Numbered from the stretch's first letter, positions 7,436 to 16,755 are shown. The stretch: 64,000 nucleotides of DNA from GCA-2731375 sp964344935 (GCA_964344935.1 CAYFPL010000009.1:124001-188000); one strand, 5' to 3'. Notes: generated by a model not told the origin, from the letters alone. Numbers and translations: made by a program.

Positions 7436-9234
7436 GCCTTGGCCGCATTTTGCCGTTGGTAATGTTACCGGCCTTGCTGATTGTCGGTGCCCACATCACT
7501 TTGCAGTTTTTGGCGGATTGGGCCGTGTTTGACGGGCGTTTGGTCGGCCCGGACGGGTATATGCGGCTGCTAAGGGTCATGGAACTGGCCCAGGGCGGGG
7601 GCTGGTACGATCCGATCTCAGAACGCAGCAACGCCCCCATTGGCGAAACCTTGCACTGGACACGGCCACTGGACCTGCTTTTGTTGTTGGGCGGCGGTTT
7701 GGGCAGCGTTGTCGCCGGTTTCGATGCCGCCCTGTTCGCCTGGGGCGCCTTGATCGGACCCCTTCTGCACTTAATTGCACTGGTCGCACTGATCTGGGCC
7801 TGCCGGCCTTTGTTCGAACGGGCCGGCCTAATACTGTTGGGCCTGTTGTTCGCCGTGCAGTTCTTCATCACCTTCCAGTTCGCAGTCGGGCGGCCCGATC
7901 ACCACGGGCTCAACATCTTGTTGTTCATTTGGCAGATGGGTTTTGCGCTGCGGCTCTGTCGGAATGACGCCGATGCCGCCACGGCACGCTGGGCCGCCCT
8001 TCCCGCCGCCATGGCGCTGTGGGTCAGTATTGAAGGGGGCCTGGGAACCGCCATGATTCTGGGCGCCATGGCTCTGGCTTGGATCGTCAAAGGTGGGGAC
8101 TATCTCGCGCAGATACGCCGTTTCCTCAGCTACCTTTGTCTCGGAATCGCCATCGCACTGTTGCTGGAACGCCCACCCGATGGTCTAGCGAGCTTTGACT
8201 ATGACCGGCTATCGCTGGTGCATCTGACGATTTTCGCATTGCTGGCGGCAATGACCCTTATCCTGCAAGGGCTTTCGCGCCGCATTGGCAATTCTTGGCA
8301 ACGTTTCGGTCTGTCTGCAGCGGCCTGTGCTGGCGCCGTCGCCGTCATCGGGTTTTGGCTGCCCGATATCCTGCAAGGCCCCATGGCCAAGATGGCGCCC
8401 CTGGTCCGGGAGGTCTGGTTCCAGAACAACGCCGAGGTCAGTCCAATCCTGAAGTTTGACGACCTCCGCCGCACGGGGCCAAAGACTTTGACACATCTGG
8501 GATTGGCCCTGGTCGCACTACCCGCGGCCCTGGCTCTGATCCTGCGGCACCGGGGTGATGATCGTCTCGCCTGGACGGTCGTGGCGATCTTCCTCGTTCT
8601 CGGCCTGCTCCTGGCCCTCCGCGAGGGGCGCTGGGCCGGTTATCCGCAAATTCTCTCGCTCCTGCCCTGCATCGCCTTGTTGTTTTTGCTGTTCCGGCAT
8701 TTTGCCGGCCCAGGGTTGGGTCGTGTCGCCATTCGCGTCCTTACCGTCATCCTGCTGGCCACCGGCCCCTTGATCGGCGGCGGCTTGCTGCGCCAGGCCC
8801 TGCCAGTGCCGAAGCTGGGCAAGCCTTGCGATCTGCCCCAGATGTCCCGGTTTCTTCAACAAAACTATGGCGATCGGCCCCACGCTATTATTAATTTCAT
8901 CTATTCCGGCCCAGAATTGCTTTACCGGACCCACCACTTGGTGGTTGCCACACCCTATCACCGAAACACCGACGGCATCACCGACACCATCCGGTTTTTC
9001 CGCGACAATGACGGCGCAGAAGCCATTCAAATCACAAAAACCCGGGACATCGATCTGGTCCTGATCTGTCCGAAAGACCCGGAGGCCAGTAATTATCGCC
9101 GCCCCGATGGCCCGGCCAGCGTGTATGACCGCCTGGTAGGCGGACAGCCGCCCAACTGGCTGAGAGCGGTGCCTCTTCCAGCCGAATTGGCGGAAAATTT
9201 CAAGCTTTTCCAGGTATCGCGGTCGCAATTTTGA
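7432..9234 (+). CDS. Large multi-pass membrane protein, GT-C-like (second of a tandem pair)
   Basis: A protein of 600 residues; its ATG overlaps the previous stop (ATGA), so the pair is translationally coupled. The blocks match the upstream paralogue: GPDGYMRLLRV for DSDSYMRLVRV, NAPIGETLHWTRPLDLLLLL, GRPDHHGLN, and ATPYHRNTDGITDTIRFFRD near the C-terminus. In the first block the middle acidic residue is changed (GPDGY against DSDSY), hinting at different substrates or activity between the two. About eleven hydrophobic helices precede a soluble C-terminal domain. Last gene of the gtrA operon. Function is inferred only at fold and context level. Confidence 0.7.
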   Translation: MSLGRILPLVMLPALLIVGAHITLQFLADWAVFDGRLVGPDGYMRLLRVMELAQGGGWYDPISERSNAPIGETLHWTRPLDLLLLLGGGLGSVVAGFDAALFAWGALIGPLLHLIALVALIWACRPLFERAGLILLGLLFAVQFFITFQFAVGRPDHHGLNILLFIWQMGFALRLCRNDADAATARWAALPAAMALWVSIEGGLGTAMILGAMALAWIVKGGDYLAQIRRFLSYLCLGIAIALLLERPPDGLASFDYDRLSLVHLTIFALLAAMTLILQGLSRRIGNSWQRFGLSAAACAGAVAVIGFWLPDILQGPMAKMAPLVREVWFQNNAEVSPILKFDDLRRTGPKTLTHLGLALVALPAALALILRHRGDDRLAWTVVAIFLVLGLLLALREGRWAGYPQILSLLPCIALLFLLFRHFAGPGLGRVAIRVLTVILLATGPLIGGGLLRQALPVPKLGKPCDLPQMSRFLQQNYGDRPHAIINFIYSGPELLYRTHHLVVATPYHRNTDGITDTIRFFRDNDGAEAIQITKTRDIDLVLICPKDPEASNYRRPDGPASVYDRLVGGQPPNWLRAVPLPAELAENFKLFQVSRSQF

Positions 9235-9265
9235 CGTTGCCGCAGCGCCGCCCTATGGTGGCGCC

Positions 9266-9667
9266 ATGGGCAAAGAAAACTCAATATTCCCGCGCATCGC
9301 GGCGGCGGTGAACGACGATGCCGGACTAGTGCGGCGCGGCCGCTTCATCGATCTGGAGTTCCTTTTGTCCATCGGCAAGGAAGCGAATTATCTCGCCATT
9401 TCGAAGGGACGCGTTGTTTCCGTCAGCCCGGGCGATGTGCTCATGCGTCCCTGGACATTCGCCATACACATCGACGGCGAAGCCTGGGATGGCTTCTGCC
9501 AGGCCACGCCGCGGCCCGGCCATCACGATCTGTTCGCCATGACAAAATCCGGTCAGGCACGGATCGAAGGCGACATTCATCCCCTGATGGCGAACCTGCG
9601 TTATTTCAAGGAACTTCTGGCCAAGGGCCGGGACGGGGCAAACGTTGAGGCGGACCATGGCGGCTGA
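9266..9667 (+). CDS. SCP2-like sterol-carrier-domain protein
   Basis: A protein of 133 residues that looks like one SCP2 domain. It has the pattern of a hydrophobic groove protein (WTFAIHIDGEAWDGF), then a region ending ARIEGDIHPLMANLRYF, where the G-D-hydrophobic motif is typical of SCP2 proteins. No catalytic motif and no signal peptide. It opens a same-strand run of five genes: its 3' end overlaps the alpha/beta hydrolase by 11 bp. A role presenting a hydrophobic substrate to the operon's enzymes is inference. The start codon has only a weak ribosome site. Confidence 0.6.
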   Translation: MGKENSIFPRIAAAVNDDAGLVRRGRFIDLEFLLSIGKEANYLAISKGRVVSVSPGDVLMRPWTFAIHIDGEAWDGFCQATPRPGHHDLFAMTKSGQARIEGDIHPLMANLRYFKELLAKGRDGANVEADHGG

Positions 9668-10508
9668 ATTCGAAGCCATCATCGGCCGCTACATGCAGGT
9701 CGAAATCCAGGGCCGGGCCAACCGTATTTATTTCGAGGAGGCGGGCCAGGGCATCCCCCTCGTCTGCCTGCATACCGCCGGCGCCGATGCCACGCAGTTC
9801 CGCCATTTGCTAAACGATCCGGAAGTGACCGAAACCTTCCGCGTCATCGCCTTCGACCTGCCCTGGCACGGCAAAAGCCTGCCGCCCGTGGGTTATCAAG
9901 ACGAAGAATACAAACTCACAACGGACCTGTACGTGGAATCAGTTATGGCGGTCTGTGACGCCTTGGAGCTGGATCGGCCTGTGGTGATGGGCTGTTCCAT
10001 GGGCGGGCGTATCGTGCTGCAACTGGCTTTGACAGAGGCTGACAAATTGCGGGCGGTGATCGGGTTGGAAGGCGCGGACCACCAACAGCCCTGGTACGAC
10101 ACCGACTGGTTGCACCGCCCCGATGTACATGGCGGCGAGGTCTCCGCCGCTCTCGTCTCCGGTTTGGTGGCGCCGCAAAGTCCCGACGAATACCGCTGGG
10201 AGACCCTATGGGGCTATCTGCAAAGCGGCCCCGGCGTCTTCAAGGGAGATTTGTACTTCTACCGCGCCGATAGCGACTATCGCGACCGGGTGGCGGATAT
10301 CGACACCAAACGCTGCCCGGTCTACCTGTTGACCGGCGAGTATGATTTCTCGTGCACACCGGAAGATACCCTGCGTACCGCCGCACGCATTGAAGGCGCC
10401 CAGGCCACCATCATGGAAGGCCTTGGGCATTTCCCCATGAGCGAGGATCCGGCCCAGTTCCGCCGCTACCTGCTACCCGTTTTAGATCAGATCAAAGGAA
10501 AAGAGTAA
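9657..10508 (+). CDS. Alpha/beta hydrolase
   Basis: A protein of 283 residues. The ATG at 9657 is preferred to a TTG at 9645 because GAGG lies 7-8 nt upstream. GCSMGGR is the nucleophile elbow (G-x-S-x-G), LVCLHTAGADATQF gives the oxyanion-hole region, DLPWHGKSLPP is the usual strand-4 motif, and the acid and histidine fit TGEYDFSCTPED and GLGHFPMSEDP near the C-terminus. The fold is certain, the substrate is not; an ester, lactone or C-C bond of the compound handled by the downstream dehydrogenases is likely. Part of the 9266-13778 operon. Confidence 0.8.
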   Translation: MAAEFEAIIGRYMQVEIQGRANRIYFEEAGQGIPLVCLHTAGADATQFRHLLNDPEVTETFRVIAFDLPWHGKSLPPVGYQDEEYKLTTDLYVESVMAVCDALELDRPVVMGCSMGGRIVLQLALTEADKLRAVIGLEGADHQQPWYDTDWLHRPDVHGGEVSAALVSGLVAPQSPDEYRWETLWGYLQSGPGVFKGDLYFYRADSDYRDRVADIDTKRCPVYLLTGEYDFSCTPEDTLRTAARIEGAQATIMEGLGHFPMSEDPAQFRRYLLPVLDQIKGKE

Positions 10509-10511
10509 GAC

Positions 10512-11984
10512 ATGTCCGAATATGACGTCATCGTGGTCGGCGGCGGCAATGCCGCCCTATGCGCGGCCCTCTCGGCCCGCGAAAAGGGCGCATCCGTCGT
10601 TGTGTTGGAGCGGGCACCCGAGGACGAGGCGGGCGGCAACTCCCGCTTCACGGCCGGCGCCATCCGCACGGTCTATAACGGCCATGACGACATCCTCGAC
10701 CTGATGCCGGATCTCACGGACGAGGAGAAGAACAACACCGATTTCGGCACCTATACGGAGGAGAAATTCTTCGACGATATGGGCACGGTGACCGACTATC
10801 GCACCGACCCGGACCTGGCCGAAATCCTAATCACGCAATCCTTCCAGACATTGAAGTGGCTGCAGGGCAAGGGCCTGCGCTTTATGCCCCTCTATGCCAA
10901 GCAGGCCTTCAAGATCGACGGCAAGTTTAAATTCTGGGGCGGCCTGACGGTTGAAGCCTATGGCGGTGGGCCAGGCCTGATCGAAATGCTGACGGAAAGC
11001 TGCAACAACGAGGATATCGAAATTCGCTACAACGCCCGCGCCCTGTCATTGATCAAGGATGATGACGGGGTCCATGGTGTGAACCTGCGCCAGGATGGCA
11101 AAACCTCGGAACTGCGCGGCAAGGCGGTGGTCTTGGCCTGCGGCGGGTTCGAGGCAAATTCCGAAATGCGCACCCGCTATCTGGGACCCGGCTGGGAGTT
11201 GGCGCCGGTGCGCGGCACCCGCTTTAACACCGGCGACGGCATCCAGATGGCGCTTGCCGCGGGCGCCGCTCCCAGGGGCAACTGGTCGGGCTGTCACGCC
11301 GTGGCCTGGGACCGCAATGCGCCGGAATTCGGCGACCTGGCGGTGGGCGATGGCTTCCAAAAGCACAGTTACCCCTTTGGCCTGATCATCAATGCGGACG
11401 GCAAGCGCTTCGTGGACGAGGGTGCTGATTTCCGCAACTACACCTATGCCAAATACGGCCGCGAGATCCTCAATCAACCGCGGCAGTTCGCCTACCAGGT
11501 CTTCGATCAAAAGGTCGTCCACCTGCTGCGCGATGAGTACCGTATCCGCGAAGTGACCAAGGCCCAGTCCGATACCCTGGAAGGTCTGGTGGCGCAGATG
11601 GAAGGCGTGGACGCGGAAGGGTTCCTGCGCACCGTGGCAGAATATAACGCCGCCGTGCAGACCGATATACCCTTCGATCCCACGGTCAAGGACGGCCGGC
11701 GCACGGAAGGTCTGGCCGTGGACAAGACAAACTGGGCCAACACGTTGGACGAGCCGCCGTATATGGCTTTTGGCGTCACCTGCGGCATCACCTTTACCTT
11801 CGGCGGCATCCGCATCGACAACGACGCCCAGGTGATCGACACAGACGGCCTGGCCATTCCGGGCCTCTATGCTGCCGGCGAGATGGTCGGCGGCCTGTTC
11901 TATTTCAATTACCCCGGCGGCACCGGCTTAATGTCGGGTGCGGTGTTCGGCAAGATCGCCGGGGCCAACGCGGCGAAGGGTTGA
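10512..11984 (+). CDS. FAD-dependent tricarballylate dehydrogenase-like (TcuA-type) flavoprotein
   Basis: A protein of 490 residues of the fumarate reductase/succinate dehydrogenase flavoprotein superfamily. It begins DVIVVGGGNAALCAALSAREKG with the TcuA-like N-A-A-L variant of the dinucleotide motif. It has GGNSRFTAGAIR in the FAD-contact region, an NARALSLIKDDDGVHGV capping transition, and ends with GLYAAGEMVGGLFYFNYPGGTGLMSGAVFGKIAG, the usual C-terminal FAD motif. TcuA oxidises tricarballylate to cis-aconitate; no TcuB or TcuC partner is next door, so the true substrate may be another carboxylic or steroid-like acid. It lies 3 bp after the hydrolase and 4 bp before the dehydrogenase. Confidence 0.78.
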   Translation: MSEYDVIVVGGGNAALCAALSAREKGASVVVLERAPEDEAGGNSRFTAGAIRTVYNGHDDILDLMPDLTDEEKNNTDFGTYTEEKFFDDMGTVTDYRTDPDLAEILITQSFQTLKWLQGKGLRFMPLYAKQAFKIDGKFKFWGGLTVEAYGGGPGLIEMLTESCNNEDIEIRYNARALSLIKDDDGVHGVNLRQDGKTSELRGKAVVLACGGFEANSEMRTRYLGPGWELAPVRGTRFNTGDGIQMALAAGAAPRGNWSGCHAVAWDRNAPEFGDLAVGDGFQKHSYPFGLIINADGKRFVDEGADFRNYTYAKYGREILNQPRQFAYQVFDQKVVHLLRDEYRIREVTKAQSDTLEGLVAQMEGVDAEGFLRTVAEYNAAVQTDIPFDPTVKDGRRTEGLAVDKTNWANTLDEPPYMAFGVTCGITFTFGGIRIDNDAQVIDTDGLAIPGLYAAGEMVGGLFYFNYPGGTGLMSGAVFGKIAGANAAKG

Positions 11985-11988
11985 GTTC

Positions 11989-12891
11989 ATGGACAAGGAC
12001 ACCATCGGCTTCATCGGCCTCGGCGTCATGGGCGAGCCCATGTGCCACAACCTGCACAAAAAATCCGGCCACACGGTGATCGCCTATGACATCGATCCCG
12101 CGCCACTGGATCGCGCGCGCGATGCCAACATGGGTGTCGCCGACAGCCTGGAGGATATCGCCCGCAATTGCGACACCATCTTCATCTCCATGCCGTCGGG
12201 CGTGCAACTGGCCGAGGTCTGTTCCGGTCTGAAACCGTACATGCAGGCGGGCCAGACCATCGTCGATACCACCACCGCGCCGGTGTCCTTGACCAAGGAG
12301 CTGGCGGCGGAATTCAAGGCGCTGGGCATCGACTATGCGGACGCCCCCATCGCCCGGACCCGGCAGGCGGCCCGCGACGGAACCCTGGCAGTGATGGTCG
12401 GCGCCGAGACATCGGTGTTCGACCGCATCGAGCCGTTGATCGCCTGCTACGCCAACGACATCTCGCTCTGCGGTGAGGTAGGCAGCGGCCAGGTGGTGAA
12501 GATCCTCAACAACATGATCGTCGCCGAAACCGTCAACGCCGTAGCAGAGGCCCTGACGATCGGCCGCCGCGCCGGCCTGGATGATGCCCTATTGCTGGAC
12601 ACTCTGGCCAAGGGCTCCGCCGACAGTTTTGTCCTGCGCAACCATGGCGTCAAAGCCATGCTGCCCGGCGTCTTCCCGCTGCGCGCCTTTTCCATCAACT
12701 ACATGATCAAGGATATGAAATACGCCCTCGATCTGGCAGAGGAGACCGGTGTCGAGGTCAAGGCGGCGCGGACCACCAATGAAATTCTCGAGGAAGGCGC
12801 AGAAGGTCCATTGGCGGAAGCTTACTGGCCCGCCATGTTGTCAGTGATAGACCCCACCATCGAAGCGAAGACGCCGGAAGGCGACGAATAG
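11989..12891 (+). CDS. Beta-hydroxyacid dehydrogenase family (HIBADH/GarR-like) oxidoreductase
   Basis: A protein of 300 residues. IGFIGLGVMGEPMCHNL (residues 5-21) is the NAD(P)-binding and family signature of 3-hydroxyisobutyrate and tartronate-semialdehyde reductases. The substrate-binding segment is DAPIARTRQAARDGTLAVMVG, in which the usual DAPVSGG glycine pair is replaced by RTR, so the substrate may differ from hydroxyisobutyrate. The catalytic Lys is in GQVVKILNNM. The ATG at 11989 follows the previous gene by 4 bp. An oxidoreductase step in the same catabolic route is likely. Confidence 0.82.
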   Translation: MDKDTIGFIGLGVMGEPMCHNLHKKSGHTVIAYDIDPAPLDRARDANMGVADSLEDIARNCDTIFISMPSGVQLAEVCSGLKPYMQAGQTIVDTTTAPVSLTKELAAEFKALGIDYADAPIARTRQAARDGTLAVMVGAETSVFDRIEPLIACYANDISLCGEVGSGQVVKILNNMIVAETVNAVAEALTIGRRAGLDDALLLDTLAKGSADSFVLRNHGVKAMLPGVFPLRAFSINYMIKDMKYALDLAEETGVEVKAARTTNEILEEGAEGPLAEAYWPAMLSVIDPTIEAKTPEGDE

Positions 12892-12905
12892 ACGGAGTAA
12901 GTTGC

Positions 12906-13778
12906 ATGACCGAGAGCTACGAGACCATCACCTACACCGAACCGCTTCCGGCGGTGGCGCAGATCACCTTGAACAGGCCCAAGGCACGCAATGCCCAAGA
13001 TCTGCAGATGACCTACGACATGAACCATGCCTTCGACCGCGCGGCGGCCGATGACGACATCAAGGTCATTATCCTTGCCGGTGCCGACCCGCATTTCTGT
13101 GCCGGCCACGATCTCTCGGGCGACAGCGGCAAGACCTGGAAGGATTTCCCCTTGATCGATACCTGGGGCAGTTTCGATCCGCCGGGAGCCGAAGGACGTT
13201 TTTCCCGCGAGGCGGAAATCTATCTGGCCATGACGGAACGCTGGCGCAACCTGCCCAAGCCGACCATCGCCGCCGTGCAGGGCAAGTGCATCGCCGGCGG
13301 CCTGATGCTGGCCTGGGCCTGCGACATCATCATCGCCTCCGATGACGCCGAGTTCCGCGACCCGGTGGTTGAGATGGGCGTCTGCGGCGTGGAATTCTTT
13401 GCCCATCCCTGGGAGGTCGGCCCGCGCAAGGCCAAGGAGTGGCTCTTCACCGCCGACTGGCTGGGCGCCGAAGAGGCACGCCAGCTGGGCATGGTCAACC
13501 AGGTGGTGCCCCGCGACGACCTGTTGGCAACGGCTCTGGCCATGGCCGAACGCATCGCCAAGAAGCCCCTGTTTGCCCTGAAACTGACGAAGCAGGCGGT
13601 CAACCAATCCCAGGACGCCCAGGGCCGGCCGGAAGCCATGAAGAGCGTCTTTGGGTTGCACCAGCTTTGCCACAGCCACAATGTGCAAGTACACGGCATC
13701 GCCGTCGACCCGGGCGGCCTGCCCGAAAGCATGCGCGAGGCGATCGTCAAAAGACGCCGCGGCGAAGCGGCGGAATAG
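12906..13778 (+). CDS. Enoyl-CoA hydratase/isomerase (crotonase) family protein
   Basis: A protein of 290 residues. The oxyanion hole comes from GADPHFCAGHDLSGD and KCIAGGLMLAWACDIIIAS, and the region FRDPVVEMGVCGVEFFAHPW sits where the second catalytic acid of hydratases is found. A 30-residue insertion after HDLSGD (KTWKDFPLIDTWGSFDPPG) is larger than in FadB-type hydratases. GGAG is about 10 nt before the ATG. Last gene of the 9266-13778 operon, which thus has hydrolase, flavin dehydrogenase, hydroxyacid dehydrogenase and hydratase activities. The transcripts of this gene and ugpC converge with only 12 bp between them. Confidence 0.8.
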   Translation: MTESYETITYTEPLPAVAQITLNRPKARNAQDLQMTYDMNHAFDRAAADDDIKVIILAGADPHFCAGHDLSGDSGKTWKDFPLIDTWGSFDPPGAEGRFSREAEIYLAMTERWRNLPKPTIAAVQGKCIAGGLMLAWACDIIIASDDAEFRDPVVEMGVCGVEFFAHPWEVGPRKAKEWLFTADWLGAEEARQLGMVNQVVPRDDLLATALAMAERIAKKPLFALKLTKQAVNQSQDAQGRPEAMKSVFGLHQLCHSHNVQVHGIAVDPGGLPESMREAIVKRRRGEAAE

Positions 13779-13790
13779 CCGGCGCCGGCG

Positions 13791-14870
13791 TCAATCCAGA
13801 CGCTGGCCGGTCTCCGGGTCGAAAAGGTGCAAGTGGTCTGAAGTCACTTTAAGGGGCAGGACATCGCCGGCGCCGGCGTCGATCACGCCTTGCAGGCGCA
13901 CGGTGAGATTGTCCCGATCCTCGCCAAAGTGGCCGTGCACCAGGGTATCGGCGCCTAAATGCTCGACCAAAGCCACATGCAGGCGCGCCGCGCCCTCGCC
14001 TTCGGGACTGATCTCGAAATGCTCCGGCCGCACACCCAAGGTCACGGCCCGGCCGCCATGGCCATTGCCATCATGGCTGCGGGCCCAGCTATCGCCGCCC
14101 GAAAGCACAACCCGCCCCCCGTCGTCACTGACTTGGGCCTGCAGCAAATTCATTGATGGGGATCCGATGAAGCCGGCGACGAATGTTGTCGCGGGTTTTT
14201 CATAAAGTTCGATGGGCGTTCCCAGCTGTTCCATGCGGCCTTCGTTCAAGACCATCAGCCGGTGACCCAGCGTCATCGCCTCGACCTGATCGTGGGTGAC
14301 ATAGATCGAGGTAATGTTCAATTCGGCATGCAGGCGCTTGATCTCGATGCGCATCTGCACCCGCAACTTGGCGTCCAGGTTCGAAAGCGGCTCGTCGAAC
14401 AGGAATACCGCCGGCTCGCGAACGATGGCCCGGCCCATGGCGACCCGCTGGCGTTGGCCGCCCGATAGTTGGTTGGGCCGGCGATCAAGCAGTCCGTCCA
14501 GTTCCAGGATACGGGCCGCCTCCCGCACCCTGGACTCAATCTCCGGCTTCGGCATGCCCCGGTTCTTCAGGCCATAGGCCATATTGTTGTAGCAGGACAT
14601 GTGCGGGTAGAGGGCATAGTTCTGGAACACCATGGCGATGTCCCGCTGCATGGGCTCAAGCTGATTGACCACGCGGCCGGCAATGGATATCTCCCCGCCC
14701 GAAATTGTCTCTAGTCCCGCCACCATGCGCAGCAGAGTGGATTTGCCGCAGCCCGAAGGCCCCACCAGAACCAGGAATTCGCCGTCGGTGATATCCACGT
14801 CAACGCCGTGAATGGCCTTGAAACCGTTGGGATAGACTTTTTCAACGCCCTTGAGCGCAACTTCGGCCAT
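13791..14870 (-). CDS. ugpC: Glycerol-3-phosphate ABC transporter ATPase UgpC
   Basis: A protein of 359 residues of the MalK/UgpC-type ATPase family. Walker A GPSGCGKST is at residues 37-45, LSGGQRQRVAMGRAIVREP is the signature region, VFLFDEPLSNLDAKLR carries Walker B, and YVTHDQVEAMTLG the switch histidine. A C-terminal OB-fold (TOBE) regulatory domain with GVRPEHFEI follows. It energises sn-glycerol-3-phosphate and glycerophosphodiester uptake. It is the last gene of the minus-strand operon ugpB-ugpA-ugpE-ugpC; sugar transporters use near-identical ATPases, so substrate is assigned from glpR, glpD and glycerophosphodiesterase next door. Confidence 0.88.
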   Translation of the reverse strand: MAEVALKGVEKVYPNGFKAIHGVDVDITDGEFLVLVGPSGCGKSTLLRMVAGLETISGGEISIAGRVVNQLEPMQRDIAMVFQNYALYPHMSCYNNMAYGLKNRGMPKPEIESRVREAARILELDGLLDRRPNQLSGGQRQRVAMGRAIVREPAVFLFDEPLSNLDAKLRVQMRIEIKRLHAELNITSIYVTHDQVEAMTLGHRLMVLNEGRMEQLGTPIELYEKPATTFVAGFIGSPSMNLLQAQVSDDGGRVVLSGGDSWARSHDGNGHGGRAVTLGVRPEHFEISPEGEGAARLHVALVEHLGADTLVHGHFGEDRDNLTVRLQGVIDAGAGDVLPLKVTSDHLHLFDPETGQRLD

Positions 14871-14886
14871 GGCTTCGTTCCCTAGG

Positions 14887-15735
14887 CTACTTCTCGGTTT
14901 CCACCAGTCCCTTGACGAACAGCTTCTGCATGGTCACCACCACGATCACCGGGGGCAGCATGGCCAGGATCGTGGTCGCCATCACCAGATGCCAGACGGG
15001 AATGGATTCAGAAACATTGACCATGCGTTGGATGCCCATAACCACGGTGTAGAAACTCTCCTCCGTGGTCACCAGCAGCGGCCAGAGGTATTGGTTCCAG
15101 CCGTAGATGAACAGAATGACGAACAGCGCCGCGATATTTGTCCGCGACAGCGGCATCAGGATGTCCCAAAAATATTTCACGGGCCCCGCGCCGTCGATGC
15201 GGGCGGCCTCGGTCAACTCCTCCGGCACCGTCAGGAAGAACTGCCGGAACAGAAATGTTGCCGTAGCCGAGGCGATCAGGGGGATCGACAGGCCCGCATA
15301 GCTGTTCAGCATTTCCAGATCCGCCACCACTTTGAAGGTGGGCAGGATGCGAACCTCTACTGGCAGCATCAGCGTGATGAAGATGATCCAAAAGCAAGTC
15401 ATGCGGAAGGGGAATTGGAAATAGACGATGGCGTAGGCCGCGATCAGGGAAATGGCGATCTTTCCGATGGTGATGGCCAGAGCCATGATCAGGCTGTTGA
15501 ACATCATGATGCCCACAGGCACACCGCCCGCATCTTCGATACCGGCGCTGAGAACCAGGGAATAGTTTTCCAGAAACTTGTCGCCGGGCCACATGGGGAT
15601 CGGCTGGGTCATCAGGGCATCAATGGGATGGGTCGAGGCGACGAAGGTGATCCATACCGGCAGCATAACCACCGCCAAGCTGACGATAATGATCAGGTGG
15701 GAGATGAAGGTCAGCAGGGGGCGGTTTTCGACCAT
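14887..15735 (-). CDS. ugpE: Glycerol-3-phosphate ABC transporter permease UgpE
   Basis: A protein of 282 residues with six predicted membrane helices. The EAA coupling loop reads EELTEAARIDGAGPVKYFWDILMPLSRTN, the classic MalG-family form that docks on the ATPase. N-terminal helix MVENRPLLTFISHLIIIVSLAVVMLPVWITFVAS is typical of UgpE. Its ATG overlaps the ugpA stop (TGATG) and it is followed by ugpC after 16 bp. Inner-membrane component of the G3P importer. Confidence 0.88.
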   Translation of the reverse strand: MVENRPLLTFISHLIIIVSLAVVMLPVWITFVASTHPIDALMTQPIPMWPGDKFLENYSLVLSAGIEDAGGVPVGIMMFNSLIMALAITIGKIAISLIAAYAIVYFQFPFRMTCFWIIFITLMLPVEVRILPTFKVVADLEMLNSYAGLSIPLIASATATFLFRQFFLTVPEELTEAARIDGAGPVKYFWDILMPLSRTNIAALFVILFIYGWNQYLWPLLVTTEESFYTVVMGIQRMVNVSESIPVWHLVMATTILAMLPPVIVVVTMQKLFVKGLVETEK

Positions 15736-16619
15736 CAGTATTCCACCTTGCGCTCGATATAGCGGAATTGAAAGACCGTCAGACCGATCACGATGGCCAT
15801 CAATATGACCGACTGGGCCGCGGAACCGCCCAGGTCAAGTCCGATGAAGCCGTCATTGAACACCTTGTAGACAAGAATGGTGGTGGCCTGGAACGGCCCG
15901 CCCTCTGTCGTGGCATGGATGATGCCGAAGGTGTTGAAGAAGGCAAAGACACTGTTCACCACCAACAGGAAGAACGTGGTCGGCGAGAGCAGCGGGAAGA
16001 CGATGGTCCAAAATCGTTTGAAGGGCGAGGCGCCGTCGATGGCGGCTGCCTCTATCAATGAGCGGGGAATGGATTGCAAGCCCGCCAAAAAGAACAGGAA
16101 GTTGTAGCTGATCTGGTTCCATGACGCCGCCATGATGACCAACAACAGCGCATCGCCGCCGTCCAGGTAGTGGTTCCAGTCATAACCCATGACCCGCAGC
16201 AAGTAGGCATTGATGCCGACCGTGGGATTGAACATGAAGAACCACAAAACACCGGCCACGGCCGGCGCCACGGCATAAGGCCAGATCAACAGGGTTTTAT
16301 ACGCGATGGCCCCCTTGATCACCCGGTCCGCCATGACGGCGAGTAGCAGAGCCAGACTCATGGAGAGACCGGCGACCGAGACGCTGAAGACGATCGTGGT
16401 GCGGAAGGAGCCCAGATAATGCTCGTCGGCAATCAATGCAGCAAAATTGTCGAACCAGACGAATTCCGTCGACAGGCCGAATGCATCTTCGACCAGTACC
16501 GATTGATACATCGCCTGACTGGCGGGCCAGACGAAGAAGACCAAGGTGATCAGCAGTTGCGGCGCTACCAGCGCAAAGGGCAGCCAGCGATGGCGAAAGA
16601 CAACGCGTTTAATCACCAC
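15735..16619 (-). CDS. ugpA: Glycerol-3-phosphate ABC transporter permease UgpA
   Basis: A protein of 294 residues with six predicted helices, MalF-family. The EAA loop is SLIEAAAIDGASPFKRFWTIVFPLLSPTTFFL. The N-terminal helix LPFALVAPQLLITLVFFVWPASQAMYQS and the periplasmic stretch before helix 2 match UgpA proteins. It is separated from ugpB by about 200 bp containing a stable hairpin, so its expression is probably set lower than that of the binding protein. It is coupled to ugpE by a stop/start overlap. Confidence 0.88.
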   Translation of the reverse strand: MVIKRVVFRHRWLPFALVAPQLLITLVFFVWPASQAMYQSVLVEDAFGLSTEFVWFDNFAALIADEHYLGSFRTTIVFSVSVAGLSMSLALLLAVMADRVIKGAIAYKTLLIWPYAVAPAVAGVLWFFMFNPTVGINAYLLRVMGYDWNHYLDGGDALLLVIMAASWNQISYNFLFFLAGLQSIPRSLIEAAAIDGASPFKRFWTIVFPLLSPTTFFLLVVNSVFAFFNTFGIIHATTEGGPFQATTILVYKVFNDGFIGLDLGGSAAQSVILMAIVIGLTVFQFRYIERKVEY

Positions 16620-16755
16620 GACCCCCTGATTTAGATGGTGATTTCCTAAAGACTATAACGCTAGCGCGCCGTGACGAATTCGGGCAATTAATCTTTTCGA
16701 TCGTTCAGGGTAGCGGCATTCCCGAAATCAAGAATGCACCCCTCCAACCAATCGA

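Noticed and set aside
13779..13790. GCCGGCGCCGGC palindrome between convergent enoyl-CoA hydratase and ugpC genes as a terminator
   Set aside because: Too short, no loop or U-tract, and the same string recurs nearby inside ugpC.
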